Below are positions 48,906 to 60,504 of a stretch of DNA of 64,000 nt, piece by piece. Source of the stretch: Flavobacteriaceae bacterium. Lineage in GTDB: Bacteria > Bacteroidota > Bacteroidia > Flavobacteriales > Flavobacteriaceae. The notes beneath the pieces were generated by a model, which had not been told where the DNA came from, searched no databases, and saw nothing but the letters and a program-made list of their open reading frames with translations. A program made the position numbers and the translations under genes. The first letter of the stretch is position 1. Each line of letters opens with the position of its first letter. The DNA lies in contig CANGIF010000006.1 of the NCBI GenBank assembly GCA_947453885.1, positions 1 through 64,000 on the forward strand, given 5' to 3'.

Positions 48906-50693
48906 ATGGCAAGATTTGAAGAAAATGATTTGCCTAAGGCAAAAATCACAGCTAATTCGCTCAATAAAGCCAAACAAATTTTTAAATATGCGGGTTCTCA
49001 TAAATGGAAATTTTATGTAGGATTAATTTTTCTTTTGCTAACTGGTGGAACAGCTTTGGCTTTTCCAAAATTAATGGGGATTCTAATTGATTGTGTTAAA
49101 AATAACAATGTTGTTCAAGCAGATAACATAGCAATTGGATTGGTTCTAATTCTATTGTTCCAGTCCATTTTTTCGTTTTTTAGATTATCCCTTTTTGTTG
49201 ATTTTACCGAAAACACTTTAGCTAATATTCGTTTAGAATTATATAGTAATTTGGTAAAATTACCAATGACTTTTTTTTCTCAAAAGCGTGTTGGCGAATT
49301 AAATAGCCGAATTAGTTCTGACATTACACAAATTCAGGATACTTTAACTTCAACAATTGCAGAATTTTTAAGACAATTTATTTTAATAATTGGTGGTGTC
49401 ATCCTTTTAGCAAGCGAAAGTTTAAAATTAACATTACTAATGCTTTCTGTTGTGCCACTTGTTGCTGTGGCAGCAGTAATTTTCGGACGTTTTATTCGAA
49501 AATATTCAAAAAAAGTACAAGATCATGTTGCCGAAAGTCAAATAATTGTTGAAGAAACAATGCAGGGAATTAGCATTGTTAAAGCATTTGCAAACGAATG
49601 GTATGAAGTAGCTCGATACAACGGAAAAATTAAGGAAGTAGTTCAATTGGCAATAAAGGGTGGGAAATACAGAGGTTATTTCGCGTCTTTTATCATTTTT
49701 TGTTTATTTGGATCGATAGTAGCAGTTGTTTGGTATGGTGTTCGGCTGAGTATTAGTGGAGAAATGAGTGTTGGACAATTAATTTCTTTTGTGTTGTATT
49801 CAACTTTTGTAGGAGCTTCTTTTGGAGGAATTGCAGAATTATATGCTCAAATTCAAAAAGCAATTGGAGCTACGGAACGGGTTTTCGAATTATTGGATGA
49901 AACACCCGAAAAAATAAGTACACATTCAAACAGTATTACAATTTCTAAAATACAAGGAAATGTTTCGTTTCAAAATGTTCAATTCAGTTATCCTTCTCGT
50001 CAAGAAATTCAAGTTTTAAAAGATGTAAGTTTTACTGCAAACTATGGACAAAAAATAGCCATTGTAGGACCAAGTGGCGCAGGAAAGTCAACTATATCCT
50101 CCCTTTTACTTCGATTTTATAATATTGAAGGAGGATCTATTTTAATTGATAATAAAAACATATACGATTTCGATTTAGAACAACTCAGAGGCAATATGAG
50201 TATTGTTCCGCAAGATGTAATTTTATTTGGTGGTACTATCAAAGAAAACATTGCTTATGGAAAACCAAATGCTACAGATGCTGAAATTATAATTGCTGCA
50301 AAACAAGCAAATGCTTACAATTTTATTGATAGCTTTCCAGAAAAATTTGAAACTTTAGTTGGTGAGCGAGGGATTAAACTTTCAGGAGGGCAAAGACAAC
50401 GAATTGCAATTGCTAGAGCATTATTAAAAAATCCAAGTATCTTAATTTTAGATGAAGCAACCTCTTCTTTAGACAGTGAAAGTGAAAAATTAGTACAAGA
50501 AGCATTGGAGGTTTTAATGGAAGGTAGAACTAGTATAATAATAGCTCACCGCTTATCTACTATACGTTCTGCAGATCAAATTTTAGTTTTAGATAACGGT
50601 ATTATTTCTGAAAAAGGCACTCACGATGAACTATTAAAACTAGAAAAAGGAGTATACAAAAACTTAAGTAATCTACAATTTACAAATTCTTAA
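48906..50693 (+). CDS. ABC exporter (fused permease/ATPase)
   Basis: IVGPSGAGKSTISSLLLRF; KLSGGQRQRIAIARALLKNPSILILDEATSSLDSESE. Confidence 0.96.
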   Translation: MARFEENDLPKAKITANSLNKAKQIFKYAGSHKWKFYVGLIFLLLTGGTALAFPKLMGILIDCVKNNNVVQADNIAIGLVLILLFQSIFSFFRLSLFVDFTENTLANIRLELYSNLVKLPMTFFSQKRVGELNSRISSDITQIQDTLTSTIAEFLRQFILIIGGVILLASESLKLTLLMLSVVPLVAVAAVIFGRFIRKYSKKVQDHVAESQIIVEETMQGISIVKAFANEWYEVARYNGKIKEVVQLAIKGGKYRGYFASFIIFCLFGSIVAVVWYGVRLSISGEMSVGQLISFVLYSTFVGASFGGIAELYAQIQKAIGATERVFELLDETPEKISTHSNSITISKIQGNVSFQNVQFSYPSRQEIQVLKDVSFTANYGQKIAIVGPSGAGKSTISSLLLRFYNIEGGSILIDNKNIYDFDLEQLRGNMSIVPQDVILFGGTIKENIAYGKPNATDAEIIIAAKQANAYNFIDSFPEKFETLVGERGIKLSGGQRQRIAIARALLKNPSILILDEATSSLDSESEKLVQEALEVLMEGRTSIIIAHRLSTIRSADQILVLDNGIISEKGTHDELLKLEKGVYKNLSNLQFTNS

Positions 50694-50744
50694 ACACATT
50701 TTACAAAGTAGTTTTTTATTTTGTAAAACATAAAATCAACATAC

Positions 50745-51581
50745 ATGTCAAACATCTATTTAGGCTACCATTTCAATATTGAACCCAAAGAATTAGGATC
50801 TGAAATTTTAGTTGCAGAATTAGGAGAACTTCCTTTTGAAAGTTTTATTGAAACCGAATTTGGTTTAACAGCTTACATTCAAAAACAATTTTGGACCGAA
50901 TCAATTTTAGAGGATATTTATATTTTAAATTCACCAGAATTTACTATCAGCTATACATTTGAAGAAATAGAACAAGTGAATTGGAACGAAGAATGGGAAA
51001 AGAACTTTAATCCTATAGATGTTGACGGTAAATGTCACGTTAGAGCACCATTTCATCCCAAAACTGACGCTGAATTTGACATTGTCATTGAACCTAAAAT
51101 GAGTTTTGGCACTGGGCATCATGAAACAACACATATGATGATTCAACATTTATTAACCATGGAAGTAGCTGGTCTAAAAACCTTAGACATGGGTTGTGGA
51201 ACTGCAATTTTAGCAATTTTAGCTGAAATGAAAGGTGCAAATCCAATTGACGCAATTGACATTGACAATTGGTGCTATTTAAATTCAATTGAAAATGCCC
51301 AAAGAAACAAGTGCACTAAAATTAGTGTTTATGAAGGAGATGCTACACTCTTAGTAAACAAACAATACGATTTAATTATTGCCAATATCAATCGAAACAT
51401 TCTCTTAAGTGACATGAAATCCTATGCTAAAAGTTTACTTCCAAAAGGAACTATTTTATTAAGTGGTTTTTATGAAGAAGATATTGCTACTATTAATACT
51501 TCTTGTACTGAAAACGGTTTAGTATTTCAAAATAAACTTTCAAGAAATAATTGGGTAGCTTTAAAATACCATAAAGTATAA
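50745..51581 (+). CDS. prmA: Ribosomal protein L11 methyltransferase
   Basis: EPKMSFGTGHHETTHMMIQHL; TLDMGCGTAILAILAEMKGA; IIANINRNILL. Confidence 0.95.
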   Translation: MSNIYLGYHFNIEPKELGSEILVAELGELPFESFIETEFGLTAYIQKQFWTESILEDIYILNSPEFTISYTFEEIEQVNWNEEWEKNFNPIDVDGKCHVRAPFHPKTDAEFDIVIEPKMSFGTGHHETTHMMIQHLLTMEVAGLKTLDMGCGTAILAILAEMKGANPIDAIDIDNWCYLNSIENAQRNKCTKISVYEGDATLLVNKQYDLIIANINRNILLSDMKSYAKSLLPKGTILLSGFYEEDIATINTSCTENGLVFQNKLSRNNWVALKYHKV

Positions 51582-51600
51582 CTATTAATAAACTTAATTC

Positions 51601-51876
51601 ATGAGTACAAAAGAACAAGTATTAGAAAAGGTATTAATTAAAGAAAAAATTAGTACTAACAATGAAATTGTTTTATATAACGATGATGTAAACACATTTG
51701 ATTATGTCATAGAAACTTTAATAGAAGTTTGTAATCATTCTGAAATTCAGGCGGAACAATGTGCAATTTTAGTACATTATAAAGGAAAATGTACCGTAAA
51801 AACTGGAAACTTAAAGGAACTTAAACCACAATGTAGTCAACTTTTAGAAGCTGGATTAAGTGCGGAAATAGTATAG
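51601..51876 (+). CDS. clpS: ATP-dependent Clp protease adaptor ClpS
   Basis: NEIVLYNDDVNTFDYVIETLIEVCNHSEIQAEQCAILVHYKGKCTVKTG. Confidence 0.95.
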   Translation: MSTKEQVLEKVLIKEKISTNNEIVLYNDDVNTFDYVIETLIEVCNHSEIQAEQCAILVHYKGKCTVKTGNLKELKPQCSQLLEAGLSAEIV

Positions 51877-51899
51877 CTTTAGCATGTTTACTATTCATA

Positions 51900-51942
51900 A
51901 AAAAAAGGGGGAAACTTAAATTATAAGTCAAACCCCTTTTTT
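51900..51942. terminator. Terminator between convergent clpS and clpB
   Basis: aaaaaaggggg...aagtcaaacccctttttttt. Confidence 0.8.
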
Positions 51943-51997
51943 TTGACACTATCCCAAAAAGTGTGTAAAGTTAAAAATTTTAAGACGATTTTTTTTC

Positions 51998-54616
51998 TTA
52001 TTTAATGTTTGTTTCAATTAATGTACTTTGATTTCTAAACACCAATTGTCCAGCAAAACTATCCAGCAAAATGATGCTTTCCGTGGCAATATTCCCTGCA
52101 AGAATTTCTTTTGAAAGTTGATTTAAAACTTCTCTTTGTATCACTCTTTTAACAGGTCGTGCCCCAAATTGTGAATCGAATCCTTTTTTTGCTAAATACG
52201 ATATTGCTTCTGGTGTTGCATCCATTGTAATGTGCTGTTGCGCTATCATTTTAATTACACTTTTCAATTGAATACCTACTATCTCTTTAATATCTTCCGC
52301 TGTTAAAGGAGAAAATAGTACTATTTCATCAATTCTATTAATAAATTCTGGTCTAACAGTTTGCTTAAGTAAACCCAGTACTTCTACTTTGGCTGCCTCG
52401 GTTACTGCTTCAATTGTTCCTCCTTTAAGGTTTTCAAATTTTTCTTGAATAATTGTACTTCCCATATTTGAAGTCATGATGATTATGGTATTTTTAAAAT
52501 CAGCTAATCTTCCTTTATTATCAGTTAATCTTCCTTCGTCTAAAACTTGAAGCAAAATATTAAAAGTATCAGGATGTGCTTTTTCAATTTCATCTAATAA
52601 AATAACAGAATAAGGTTTTCTTCTAACAGCTTCAGTTAATTGTCCGCCTTCATCGTATCCAACATATCCTGGAGGCGCACCAACTAATCTGCTTACACTA
52701 TGACGCTCCTGATATTCACTCATGTCTATTCGAGTCAAAGCATTTTCATCGTCAAACAAATACTCTGCTAAAGCTTTTGCTAATTCTGTTTTCCCAACAC
52801 CAGTTGTACCTAAAAATAAAAAAGTTCCTATTGGTTTTTTCATATCTTGTAAGCCAGCTCTACTTCTTCTCACAGCATCACTAACTGCTTCTATTGCTTC
52901 TTTTTGACCAACAACTCTTTGTTGTAATTCTGCTTCCAGATTCAATAATTTTTCTCGTTCACCTTGTAACATTTTGGTAATTGGAATTCCTGTCCATTTA
53001 GCAACAACTTCTGCTATGTCTTCTCTTGTAACTTCTTCTTTAATCAAAGAAGTACCAGCTTGGTTTTCTTGTAACTTTTTTTGTAATTGTTCCAATTTGG
53101 TTTGTGCTTCTTTTATTTTCCCATATCTTATTTCAGCTACTTTTCCATAATCGCCTTCTCTTTCTGCGCGTTCTGCTTCGTACTTATAATCTTCTATGTC
53201 TTTTTTTTCAGCCTGAATAGCATCTACTACATCTTTTTCAGATTTCCATTTGGTAAAAATTTCATTTCGATCTTCTTTTAAATTAGCTAAATCCATGCCT
53301 AAAATTTTAAGCTTGTTTTGATCGTTCTCTCTTTTTATAGCCTCAATTTCAATTTCTAATTGCATGATTTTTCTATCTAGAACATCTAATTCTTCGGGTT
53401 TAGAATTAATTTCCATTCTTAATTTAGATGCAGCTTCATCTATTAAATCAATTGCTTTATCTGGAAGAAAACGATTTGTAATATAACGTTGCGACAGTTC
53501 AACAGCAGCAATAATTGCTTCGTCTTTAATTTGTACTTTATGATGCGTTTCGTATTTTTCTTTTATCCCTCTAAGAATCGATATTGCACTCTCTGTATCA
53601 GGCTCGTCTATCAAAATTTTCTGAAAACGACGTTCTAATGCTTTGTCTTTCTCAAAATATTTTTGATATTCATCAAGAGTAGTGGCTCCAATTGCTCTTA
53701 ATTCACCTCGAGCCAATGCAGGTTTTAAAATATTGGCTGCGTCCATCGCACCTTCACCTCCACCTGCTCCCACTAAAGTATGAATTTCATCTATAAAAAG
53801 CACAATATCACCCTCAGATGCTGTTACTTCTTTAACCACTGCTTTTAAACGCTCTTCAAATTCTCCTTTGTATTTAGCACCAGCAATTAAAGCACCCATA
53901 TCTAGAGAAAAGATAATTTTACCTTTTAAATTTTCGGGCACGTCACCATCAACAATTCTGTGCGCAAGTCCTTCTGCAATCGCTGTTTTTCCTACTCCAG
54001 GCTCACCTATAAGTATTGGATTATTTTTTGTTCTTCGAGTTAATATTTGCAAAACCCTTCTAATCTCTTCGTCTCTACCAATGACTGGGTCTAGTTTTCC
54101 ATTTTTTGCTAAATTGTTCAAATTTTTAGCATATTTATTCAAGGCATTATAAGTCTCTTCTGCTGATGCTGAAGTAACTCTTTCGCCTTTCCTGATTTCA
54201 TCAATTGCAGCAATTAGTTCTTTTTCAGTAACTCCTTGATCTTTTAAAATTTGTGCTACTTTACTTTTTGATTTAAAAATAGCTAGTAACAAATGTTCAA
54301 TCGATACAAACTCATCATTTCTGTTTTTAGCAATAGCATTAGCTTCTGCTATAGTTTTATTTGCCTCTCTTGATAACAAAACATCACTTCCTGAAACTTT
54401 TGGAAAACTTTGTAAGGTACTTTCTAAAATTTTTTTGAAAAGTGCTACATTTACATTTAGTTTATTTAAAATAAATGGTGTAACATTTTCGTCTACTTCA
54501 AGAATACCTTTAAAAATATGCTCATTTTCAATCTGTTGTTGACCATAACTTTGTGTAATCAGATGTGCTTGTTGCAACGCCTCTTGCGACTTTATTGTAA
54601 AATTATTTAGTTTCAT
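51998..54616 (-). CDS. clpB: ATP-dependent chaperone ClpB
   Basis: Two AAA modules: [18 protein letters not shown] and [22 protein letters not shown]; coiled-coil middle domain. Confidence 0.97.
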   Translation of the reverse strand: MKLNNFTIKSQEALQQAHLITQSYGQQQIENEHIFKGILEVDENVTPFILNKLNVNVALFKKILESTLQSFPKVSGSDVLLSREANKTIAEANAIAKNRNDEFVSIEHLLLAIFKSKSKVAQILKDQGVTEKELIAAIDEIRKGERVTSASAEETYNALNKYAKNLNNLAKNGKLDPVIGRDEEIRRVLQILTRRTKNNPILIGEPGVGKTAIAEGLAHRIVDGDVPENLKGKIIFSLDMGALIAGAKYKGEFEERLKAVVKEVTASEGDIVLFIDEIHTLVGAGGGEGAMDAANILKPALARGELRAIGATTLDEYQKYFEKDKALERRFQKILIDEPDTESAISILRGIKEKYETHHKVQIKDEAIIAAVELSQRYITNRFLPDKAIDLIDEAASKLRMEINSKPEELDVLDRKIMQLEIEIEAIKRENDQNKLKILGMDLANLKEDRNEIFTKWKSEKDVVDAIQAEKKDIEDYKYEAERAEREGDYGKVAEIRYGKIKEAQTKLEQLQKKLQENQAGTSLIKEEVTREDIAEVVAKWTGIPITKMLQGEREKLLNLEAELQQRVVGQKEAIEAVSDAVRRSRAGLQDMKKPIGTFLFLGTTGVGKTELAKALAEYLFDDENALTRIDMSEYQERHSVSRLVGAPPGYVGYDEGGQLTEAVRRKPYSVILLDEIEKAHPDTFNILLQVLDEGRLTDNKGRLADFKNTIIIMTSNMGSTIIQEKFENLKGGTIEAVTEAAKVEVLGLLKQTVRPEFINRIDEIVLFSPLTAEDIKEIVGIQLKSVIKMIAQQHITMDATPEAISYLAKKGFDSQFGARPVKRVIQREVLNQLSKEILAGNIATESIILLDSFAGQLVFRNQSTLIETNIK

Positions 54617-54759
54617 TTGTTTTTAATTTAGCTTTAAGTATTGTTTTTTTGAATGTTCAATTTACATTCCAACTTTACACATACGTCATTTTGTCCTTTA
54701 AATACTGATTAAAAAACTGTAAATTGTCAAAATGTCGCAATTAATTGAGCGTAAAACAA

Positions 54760-54792
54760 AAAAAATCCCCATTTGTGAAAATGAGGATTAAA
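54760..54792. terminator. Putative terminator of menB
   Basis: aaaaaaatccccatttgtgaaaatgaggatt. Confidence 0.6.
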
Positions 54793-54809
54793 CAATAACT
54801 TTTATCTCT

Positions 54810-55649
54810 TTAAGGCAACCATTTCTTTTCAAAGTTAGGCTTCCTTTTTTCTAAAAAAGCATCTCTACCTTCCTTTGCTTCTTCTGTCATATAAGCAAGT
54901 CGAGTAGCTTCTCCTGCAAATACTTGTTGTCCAACCATGCCATCGTCTGTTAAATTCATAGCAAATTTCAACATTTTTATTGATGTGGGCGATTTAGCTA
55001 AAATTTCCTGAGCCCATTCAAAAGCAGTCTTTTCCAATTCATCATGAGGAACAACTGCATTTACCATTCCCATTTCAAAAGCTTCTTGAGCAGAATAATT
55101 TCTGCCTAAAAAAAAAATTTCTCTTGCTTTTTTTTGTCCAACCATTTTGGCTAAATAAGCCGAACCATAACCTCCATCAAAACTAGTTACATCGGCATCC
55201 GTTTGTTTAAAAATAGCATGTTCCTTGCTAGCCAAAGTCAAATCACAAACAACATGTAAACTATGACCTCCACCAACAGACCAACCTGGTACCACACAAA
55301 TTACAGCTTTTGGCATAAATCGTATAAGTCGTTGAACGTCTAAAATATTCAAACGATGATAGCCATCTTCACCTACATAACCTTGATTTCCTCTTGCTTT
55401 TTGATCGCCTCCGCTACAAAAAGACCAAACTCCATCTTTTGAACTTGGTCCTTCAGCAGAAAGTAAAACCACACCAATTGATGTGTCTTCTTGGGCATCA
55501 TGAAAGGCTTCTAACAATTCTGCAGTAGTCTTAGGACGAAATGCATTACGAACATCTGGCCTGTTAAAAGCAATTCTAGCAACACCATCACATTTTTTAT
55601 AGGTAATATCTTCAAAAGATTTTACTGTTTTCCAATTTATCATAATCAA
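54810..55649 (-). CDS. menB: 1,4-dihydroxy-2-naphthoyl-CoA synthase
   Basis: VARIAFNRPDVRNAFRPKTTAELLEAFHDAQED; FCSGGDQKARG; PGWSVGGGHSLHVVCDLTLAS; TDADVTSFDGGYGSAYLAKMVG. Confidence 0.97.
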   Translation of the reverse strand: MIMINWKTVKSFEDITYKKCDGVARIAFNRPDVRNAFRPKTTAELLEAFHDAQEDTSIGVVLLSAEGPSSKDGVWSFCSGGDQKARGNQGYVGEDGYHRLNILDVQRLIRFMPKAVICVVPGWSVGGGHSLHVVCDLTLASKEHAIFKQTDADVTSFDGGYGSAYLAKMVGQKKAREIFFLGRNYSAQEAFEMGMVNAVVPHDELEKTAFEWAQEILAKSPTSIKMLKFAMNLTDDGMVGQQVFAGEATRLAYMTEEAKEGRDAFLEKRKPNFEKKWLP

Positions 55650-55717
55650 ATTTGTATTATTTTAGCGTAAATTTACTACTTTTTAATTTTTAAGATACCA
55701 ATCACAAATATTAAACT

Positions 55718-56827
55718 ATGAAAAAAACATTATTTATTTTTTCTTTATTAGTTTTTACCAATTCTATATTTTCTCAAATCTATGAATTTCAAACTATTAA
55801 AGACATTGAAGGAACACCCGTTATTTCTCAAGATCAGACTGGTACTTGCTGGAGTTTTTCAACTACTTCTTTTTTAGAGTCAGAAATAATTCGATTAACC
55901 GGAAAAAAAATTAATTTATCTGAAATGTACACTGTTAGATCAATCTATCCAAAAAAAGCTTGGAATTATGTAATGAGACAAGGCAAAGCGCAATTTGGAG
56001 AAGGCGGATTGGCTCACGATGTAATCAACAGTGCTGTTGAAAATGGTGTCGTTCCTGAAAACATTTATACTGGATTAACTGAAAATCAAGCTACTTATAA
56101 TCATGCCGAAATGGTTGCTGTTATGGAAGCTATGTTGAAAGTTTACATTACAAATCCAGGTAAAAAACTTTCGCCGCAATGGAAAGAGGCAATTGCAAGT
56201 GTTTTAGACGTTTATTTAGGTGAAATTCCAACCGATTTTATCTTTGATGGTAAAAAATATACTCCTAAAAGTTTTTTTGAAAGTTTAAAAATAAATCCAA
56301 ATGCTTACATTACAATTTCATCCTTTTCCCATGAACCTATATACAAATCTTTTGTTTTGGATATTCCAGATAATTTTTCAAATGGAAAATTCTACAACTT
56401 GCCTTTAGAAGAATATGTTGAAAATATAGACAATGCATTAGAAAATGGTTATACACTTTCATTGGATTGTGATGTATCAGAGGCCACATTTTCTGGTAAA
56501 AATGGAATTGCTGTAATTCCAGCAAATGATGAAGATGCAAAGTTAATTTTAACTGAAATTAAACCTGAAAAAAACATATCCGTAGCATATCGTCAAGCTG
56601 AATTTGAAAATTTTGCAACACAAGACGATCATTTAATGCACATAATTGGAAAAGTGAAAGATCAGAAAGGAACGCAATATTATAAAGTAAAAAATTCATG
56701 GGGATTGAGTAGTAAAAACAAAGGTTTTGTTTACATGAGTGTTGCGTACTTAAAGCTTAAATCTATTTCTGTTTTATTGCATAAAGACGGCTTATTGAAA
56801 AAAACAAAAACAAATTTAGGACTTTAA
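55718..56827 (+). CDS. Secreted C1-family (bleomycin hydrolase-like) cysteine peptidase
   Basis: Signal peptide; QDQTGTCWSFSTTSFLESE; DDHLMHIIG; YKVKNSWG. Confidence 0.9.
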   Translation: MKKTLFIFSLLVFTNSIFSQIYEFQTIKDIEGTPVISQDQTGTCWSFSTTSFLESEIIRLTGKKINLSEMYTVRSIYPKKAWNYVMRQGKAQFGEGGLAHDVINSAVENGVVPENIYTGLTENQATYNHAEMVAVMEAMLKVYITNPGKKLSPQWKEAIASVLDVYLGEIPTDFIFDGKKYTPKSFFESLKINPNAYITISSFSHEPIYKSFVLDIPDNFSNGKFYNLPLEEYVENIDNALENGYTLSLDCDVSEATFSGKNGIAVIPANDEDAKLILTEIKPEKNISVAYRQAEFENFATQDDHLMHIIGKVKDQKGTQYYKVKNSWGLSSKNKGFVYMSVAYLKLKSISVLLHKDGLLKKTKTNLGL

Positions 56828-56838
56828 TCAAATTGTAA

Positions 56839-57273
56839 ATGTCAAAGTATCTTTCATCAAAAAACATTTTTTCAACCTTAATTTTATGGGGGGTAGTGCT
56901 TTTTATGTGTACTATGCTATTTTTAGGAATATTAAAAGAGCAATTGCCATTAGCTCCAATTCTAATTTTAAGTTTGGTTATTGCACTTCTTTTATGGACT
57001 CTTTTAGATACACGATACGTAGTAAATGAAGCTTTTTTACTTTATAGATCTGGTCCGTTTAGAGGGAAAATTGCAATTCAAAACATTAAAAAAATAACTT
57101 ATTTTTCAGGTTTCAACATTCCTGTAACTATGAAACCTGCATTGGATTACAAAGGTTTCATTGTACAATATAATAGTTTTGATGATGTTTTCATTTCACC
57201 TAAAAATGCGGATTTATTTATAGCCGAAATTTTAAAAATAAATCCAGAAATAGAAGTACTACCTAAAAAATAG
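56839..57273 (+). CDS. PH-domain-like membrane protein
   Basis: Two TMs then RYVVNEAFLLYRSGPFRGKIAIQNIKKITYF. Confidence 0.75.
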   Translation: MSKYLSSKNIFSTLILWGVVLFMCTMLFLGILKEQLPLAPILILSLVIALLLWTLLDTRYVVNEAFLLYRSGPFRGKIAIQNIKKITYFSGFNIPVTMKPALDYKGFIVQYNSFDDVFISPKNADLFIAEILKINPEIEVLPKK

Positions 57274-57314
57274 GTGTTTTCAAATCTTTATGAAAAATAC
57301 AATTAACAATTAAT

Positions 57315-57836
57315 TTATAGAGACAAATACCTCTCAATAAAAACTTTTTGGTGGTGCTTTTGATGGCCTATTATTATAAAACCTAGTGCTCTTACAGATA
57401 TTAAATTTTCAGAAGCAACACCATTTAATTTAAGTTGCTCTTGCGAAAAACTTTTAAATAAATACAAAGTTGCATATCGAACTGAAGAAAATTCTGTTAA
57501 CAAATCTTGAATACTCCTAAAATTTGCTTCTGCATTCTTAACGTAACTATTTTCATCAAAACTAGGTAATGGTGTTTTGTCATTTCTTGAAATTCGAAGT
57601 GCCCGATAACTAAAAATTCGTTCAGAATCAATTAAATGTTGAATAATATCTTTAATTGTCCACTTTCCTTCGGCATACTTAAAATCATATTTCCCCAAAG
57701 GAATGTTTCGGACAAAATGTATAAAATCATGTAAAGAAATTTCTAATTCTTCAATCAAAGACATGTTTTCAACAGCCTGAATATAAGCTGCATAAAATTT
57801 TGCGTATTCTGAAACTGGAAGTTGGTTTGAATCCAT
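57315..57836 (-). CDS. DinB family protein
   Basis: YAEGKWTIKDIIQHLIDSERIFSYRALRISRND...; GHQKHHQKVFIERYL. Confidence 0.88.
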   Translation of the reverse strand: MDSNQLPVSEYAKFYAAYIQAVENMSLIEELEISLHDFIHFVRNIPLGKYDFKYAEGKWTIKDIIQHLIDSERIFSYRALRISRNDKTPLPSFDENSYVKNAEANFRSIQDLLTEFSSVRYATLYLFKSFSQEQLKLNGVASENLISVRALGFIIIGHQKHHQKVFIERYLSL

Positions 57837-57847
57837 TCGTTTTAAAT

Positions 57848-60421
57848 TTAAGCTGAATTTCTACTAGCGTTAGTGTTTCCAAATAGGGATCGAGTTACTA
57901 ATTTTTCGTAAATAGCAATTAATTGAAGATTGGGTTTTTGCTCTTTCTTTAATTCTTTTATTCTAAGCATTGCAAATTGTTGAATTGTTAACAATGGTAA
58001 TACAATTTGTTCTCGCATTTGAATAGATGCCTTACCATCAGGATAATTTTCCATTAATTCTTTATGACCTGCTATTTTTAATAAAAATCTTTTTGATAAT
58101 TGAAATTCATCAAATATAATTTGCCAAAAAGCTCCAAATTCTTGATCATCTTTCATGTAATTGGTTAAAGGAAAAAATGATTTTGCAAGCGACATCATAC
58201 TATTTTCTAATAAAGTTTTAAAGAACAGCGAATTATTGTAAAGCTTCTGTACTTCTGACCAAGTTCCTTTATCTTCAAAATGCTTTAATGCTGTACCTAC
58301 TCCAAAAAAACCAGGAACATTTTGTTTTAATTGACTCCAAGAACTTACAAAAGGAATGGCTCTTAAATCATCAAAATCTAATTGTTCAGTTGTGTTTCGC
58401 TTTGAAGGACGACTTCCAATATTTGCTTTAGAAAAATAATTTAACGTGCTCATTTGTTCTAAATAAGGTATAAACTTTGGGTGGTTTTTAAAACTCAAAT
58501 ATTTTTCATAACTTATTGTTGCTAATTCATCTAGTACTTTTTGATCTATATTAGACAAATGATTTTCGGATTTATTAAAAACTCCGTTGGCAACTCCAGC
58601 ACTTAATAAATTTTCTAAATTGTATCGGCAAGAATCTAAAGTTCCAAAGTTTGAGCTAATAGTTTGTCCTTGAATTGTAATTTGAATTTGCTTGTGTTCA
58701 ATTTCAGGTCCCAATGATGCATAAAACTTATGTGTTTTGCCGCCACCTCGAGCTGGAGGTCCTCCTCTTCCATCAAAAAAAAGTACATCAATTCCAAATT
58801 CTCTTGAGATTTTAGTAATTGCTTGTTTAGCTTTATAAATACTCCAATTGGACATTAAATACCCGCCATCTTTTGTCCCGTCTGAAAAACCAAGCATCAC
58901 TATTTGTTTGTTGTTTCTGTTCTTTAAATGAATCGAATACTCAAAATCAGAATAAAGTTCTTTCATTATTTTTGATGCGTTTTTTAAATCATCAATCACT
59001 TCAAAAAGCGGTATTATATCCACCGTTGGATTTTGCCAACCACATAATTTAAACATTAAAAATGTTTCTAATACATTTTTAGCACTTTCGTTATTACTGA
59101 TTATGTAACGATTACATCCAAACTCGCCATTTTTATCTTGAATATTCTTAATTGCAAAAATGGATTCTAAAGTAACCCGAGTAATTTCATTGGTGAAATC
59201 TGTTGGATTTAATTTAATATCATTTAAAAATAAACCTTGATTCGAAACAAAAGGGTTTGTAAATTCCTCATTTTTAATATTGTTTTTATTTATAAAAGTA
59301 AGAATATCTTTTATAACAAAATCATGTACTTTACTATTCTGTCTAATATCTAGAGAGGCAAAATGAAAACCAAATAAGGTTACTTTGCCAATTAACTGGC
59401 TTAATTCATCTAAATATAAAGACTGATGGTCATTTATTAAAATTTGTTTGATTTCGTTTAATTTCAATTTAAACTCTTCAAGTGAAAGGTAAATTGAACC
59501 GTCTGAATAAAAAACTGTACGGTATAATTTTGATTCAATTTCAGTTAAAATAGTATCAATATTGTAAAATGTTAATTTCCTTTTAAGATTTCTTATATCA
59601 TTATAGTAACATTTTAAGATTGAAGTTCTCAATCTATTAGCAACATTCAAAGTGATTTCTGTAGTAACAAATGGATTTCCATCTCGATCTCCACCAGGCC
59701 AAAACCCCAAATTAATAATAGGATTTTCTATTCTTATACCTTCAAATATATGTTTCTGAAGATAATAGAACATTTCACCAGATGTTTGATAAAACACATT
59801 CTCTAAATACCATATCAAACTTACAGCTTCATCAAAAGGAGTTGGTTTTACTTTTTTTATAAATGGTGTTTTGCCCAATTGAGCCAAAAGCTCTTTAATT
59901 GAAACTAAATTATTATGCTTAATTGCTTCCGTTAAATCTGTAATTATCCCTAATACAGCACCTGGGTAGAATTGAGTTGGATGTGCTGTTAAAACTGTTC
60001 TTATATTGAAATTTTCAAGAAAATGTTTTAGCTCTTCTTTCATTCCTTTAATTTCAGATTTCTCTTTAAAATCTCTAACAGAGCCTCTCCCTTCAAGATT
60101 GTTTAAAATTGGAAACGCCGCGTCTTCAATTGCATCAAAAAGAACAATTTGTCGTTCAACATACTGTATAAAACGAAAAAGCATTTCTAAATTAGTAATT
60201 TCATCATCTGATTCGATGAATTTTTCTGTAAATTGTTTAACAATTTCACTTGGATTTAAGTTTTGTTTGAATCCATTTTCACACATATCGGCAAAAATTG
60301 GAAGTAAAACACCTGTATTACCTATAGAATCAAATGGTAAAGTAATAAAAATGCTGTTATAAATATGGTATTTAGAAAGCACATTTTGATTGAATCGTTC
60401 AATTTTAGTAGGAGTGTACAT
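57848..60421 (-). CDS. ppc: Phosphoenolpyruvate carboxylase
   Basis: VLTAHPTQFYPGAVL; GFWPGGDRDGNPFVT; FFDGRGGPPARGGGKTHKFY; RNTNASRNSA-type C-terminus. Confidence 0.95.
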   Translation of the reverse strand: MYTPTKIERFNQNVLSKYHIYNSIFITLPFDSIGNTGVLLPIFADMCENGFKQNLNPSEIVKQFTEKFIESDDEITNLEMLFRFIQYVERQIVLFDAIEDAAFPILNNLEGRGSVRDFKEKSEIKGMKEELKHFLENFNIRTVLTAHPTQFYPGAVLGIITDLTEAIKHNNLVSIKELLAQLGKTPFIKKVKPTPFDEAVSLIWYLENVFYQTSGEMFYYLQKHIFEGIRIENPIINLGFWPGGDRDGNPFVTTEITLNVANRLRTSILKCYYNDIRNLKRKLTFYNIDTILTEIESKLYRTVFYSDGSIYLSLEEFKLKLNEIKQILINDHQSLYLDELSQLIGKVTLFGFHFASLDIRQNSKVHDFVIKDILTFINKNNIKNEEFTNPFVSNQGLFLNDIKLNPTDFTNEITRVTLESIFAIKNIQDKNGEFGCNRYIISNNESAKNVLETFLMFKLCGWQNPTVDIIPLFEVIDDLKNASKIMKELYSDFEYSIHLKNRNNKQIVMLGFSDGTKDGGYLMSNWSIYKAKQAITKISREFGIDVLFFDGRGGPPARGGGKTHKFYASLGPEIEHKQIQITIQGQTISSNFGTLDSCRYNLENLLSAGVANGVFNKSENHLSNIDQKVLDELATISYEKYLSFKNHPKFIPYLEQMSTLNYFSKANIGSRPSKRNTTEQLDFDDLRAIPFVSSWSQLKQNVPGFFGVGTALKHFEDKGTWSEVQKLYNNSLFFKTLLENSMMSLAKSFFPLTNYMKDDQEFGAFWQIIFDEFQLSKRFLLKIAGHKELMENYPDGKASIQMREQIVLPLLTIQQFAMLRIKELKKEQKPNLQLIAIYEKLVTRSLFGNTNASRNSA

Positions 60422-60449
60422 AACTTTAAGAATTTGGGCATTAAGATAA

Positions 60450-60488
60450 TAAAAAAACCCTAAGCTTTCACTTAAGGTTTAATTTTTT
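60450..60488. terminator. Putative terminator downstream of the Lrp/AsnC gene
   Basis: aaaaaaccctaagctttcacttaaggtttaattttttt. Confidence 0.6.
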
Positions 60489-60504
60489 TAGTTTTTATAA
60501 TAAC

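Noticed and set aside
52722-54152. Plus-strand ORFs within clpB
   Set aside because: Antisense shadows of a well-supported ClpB coding region.
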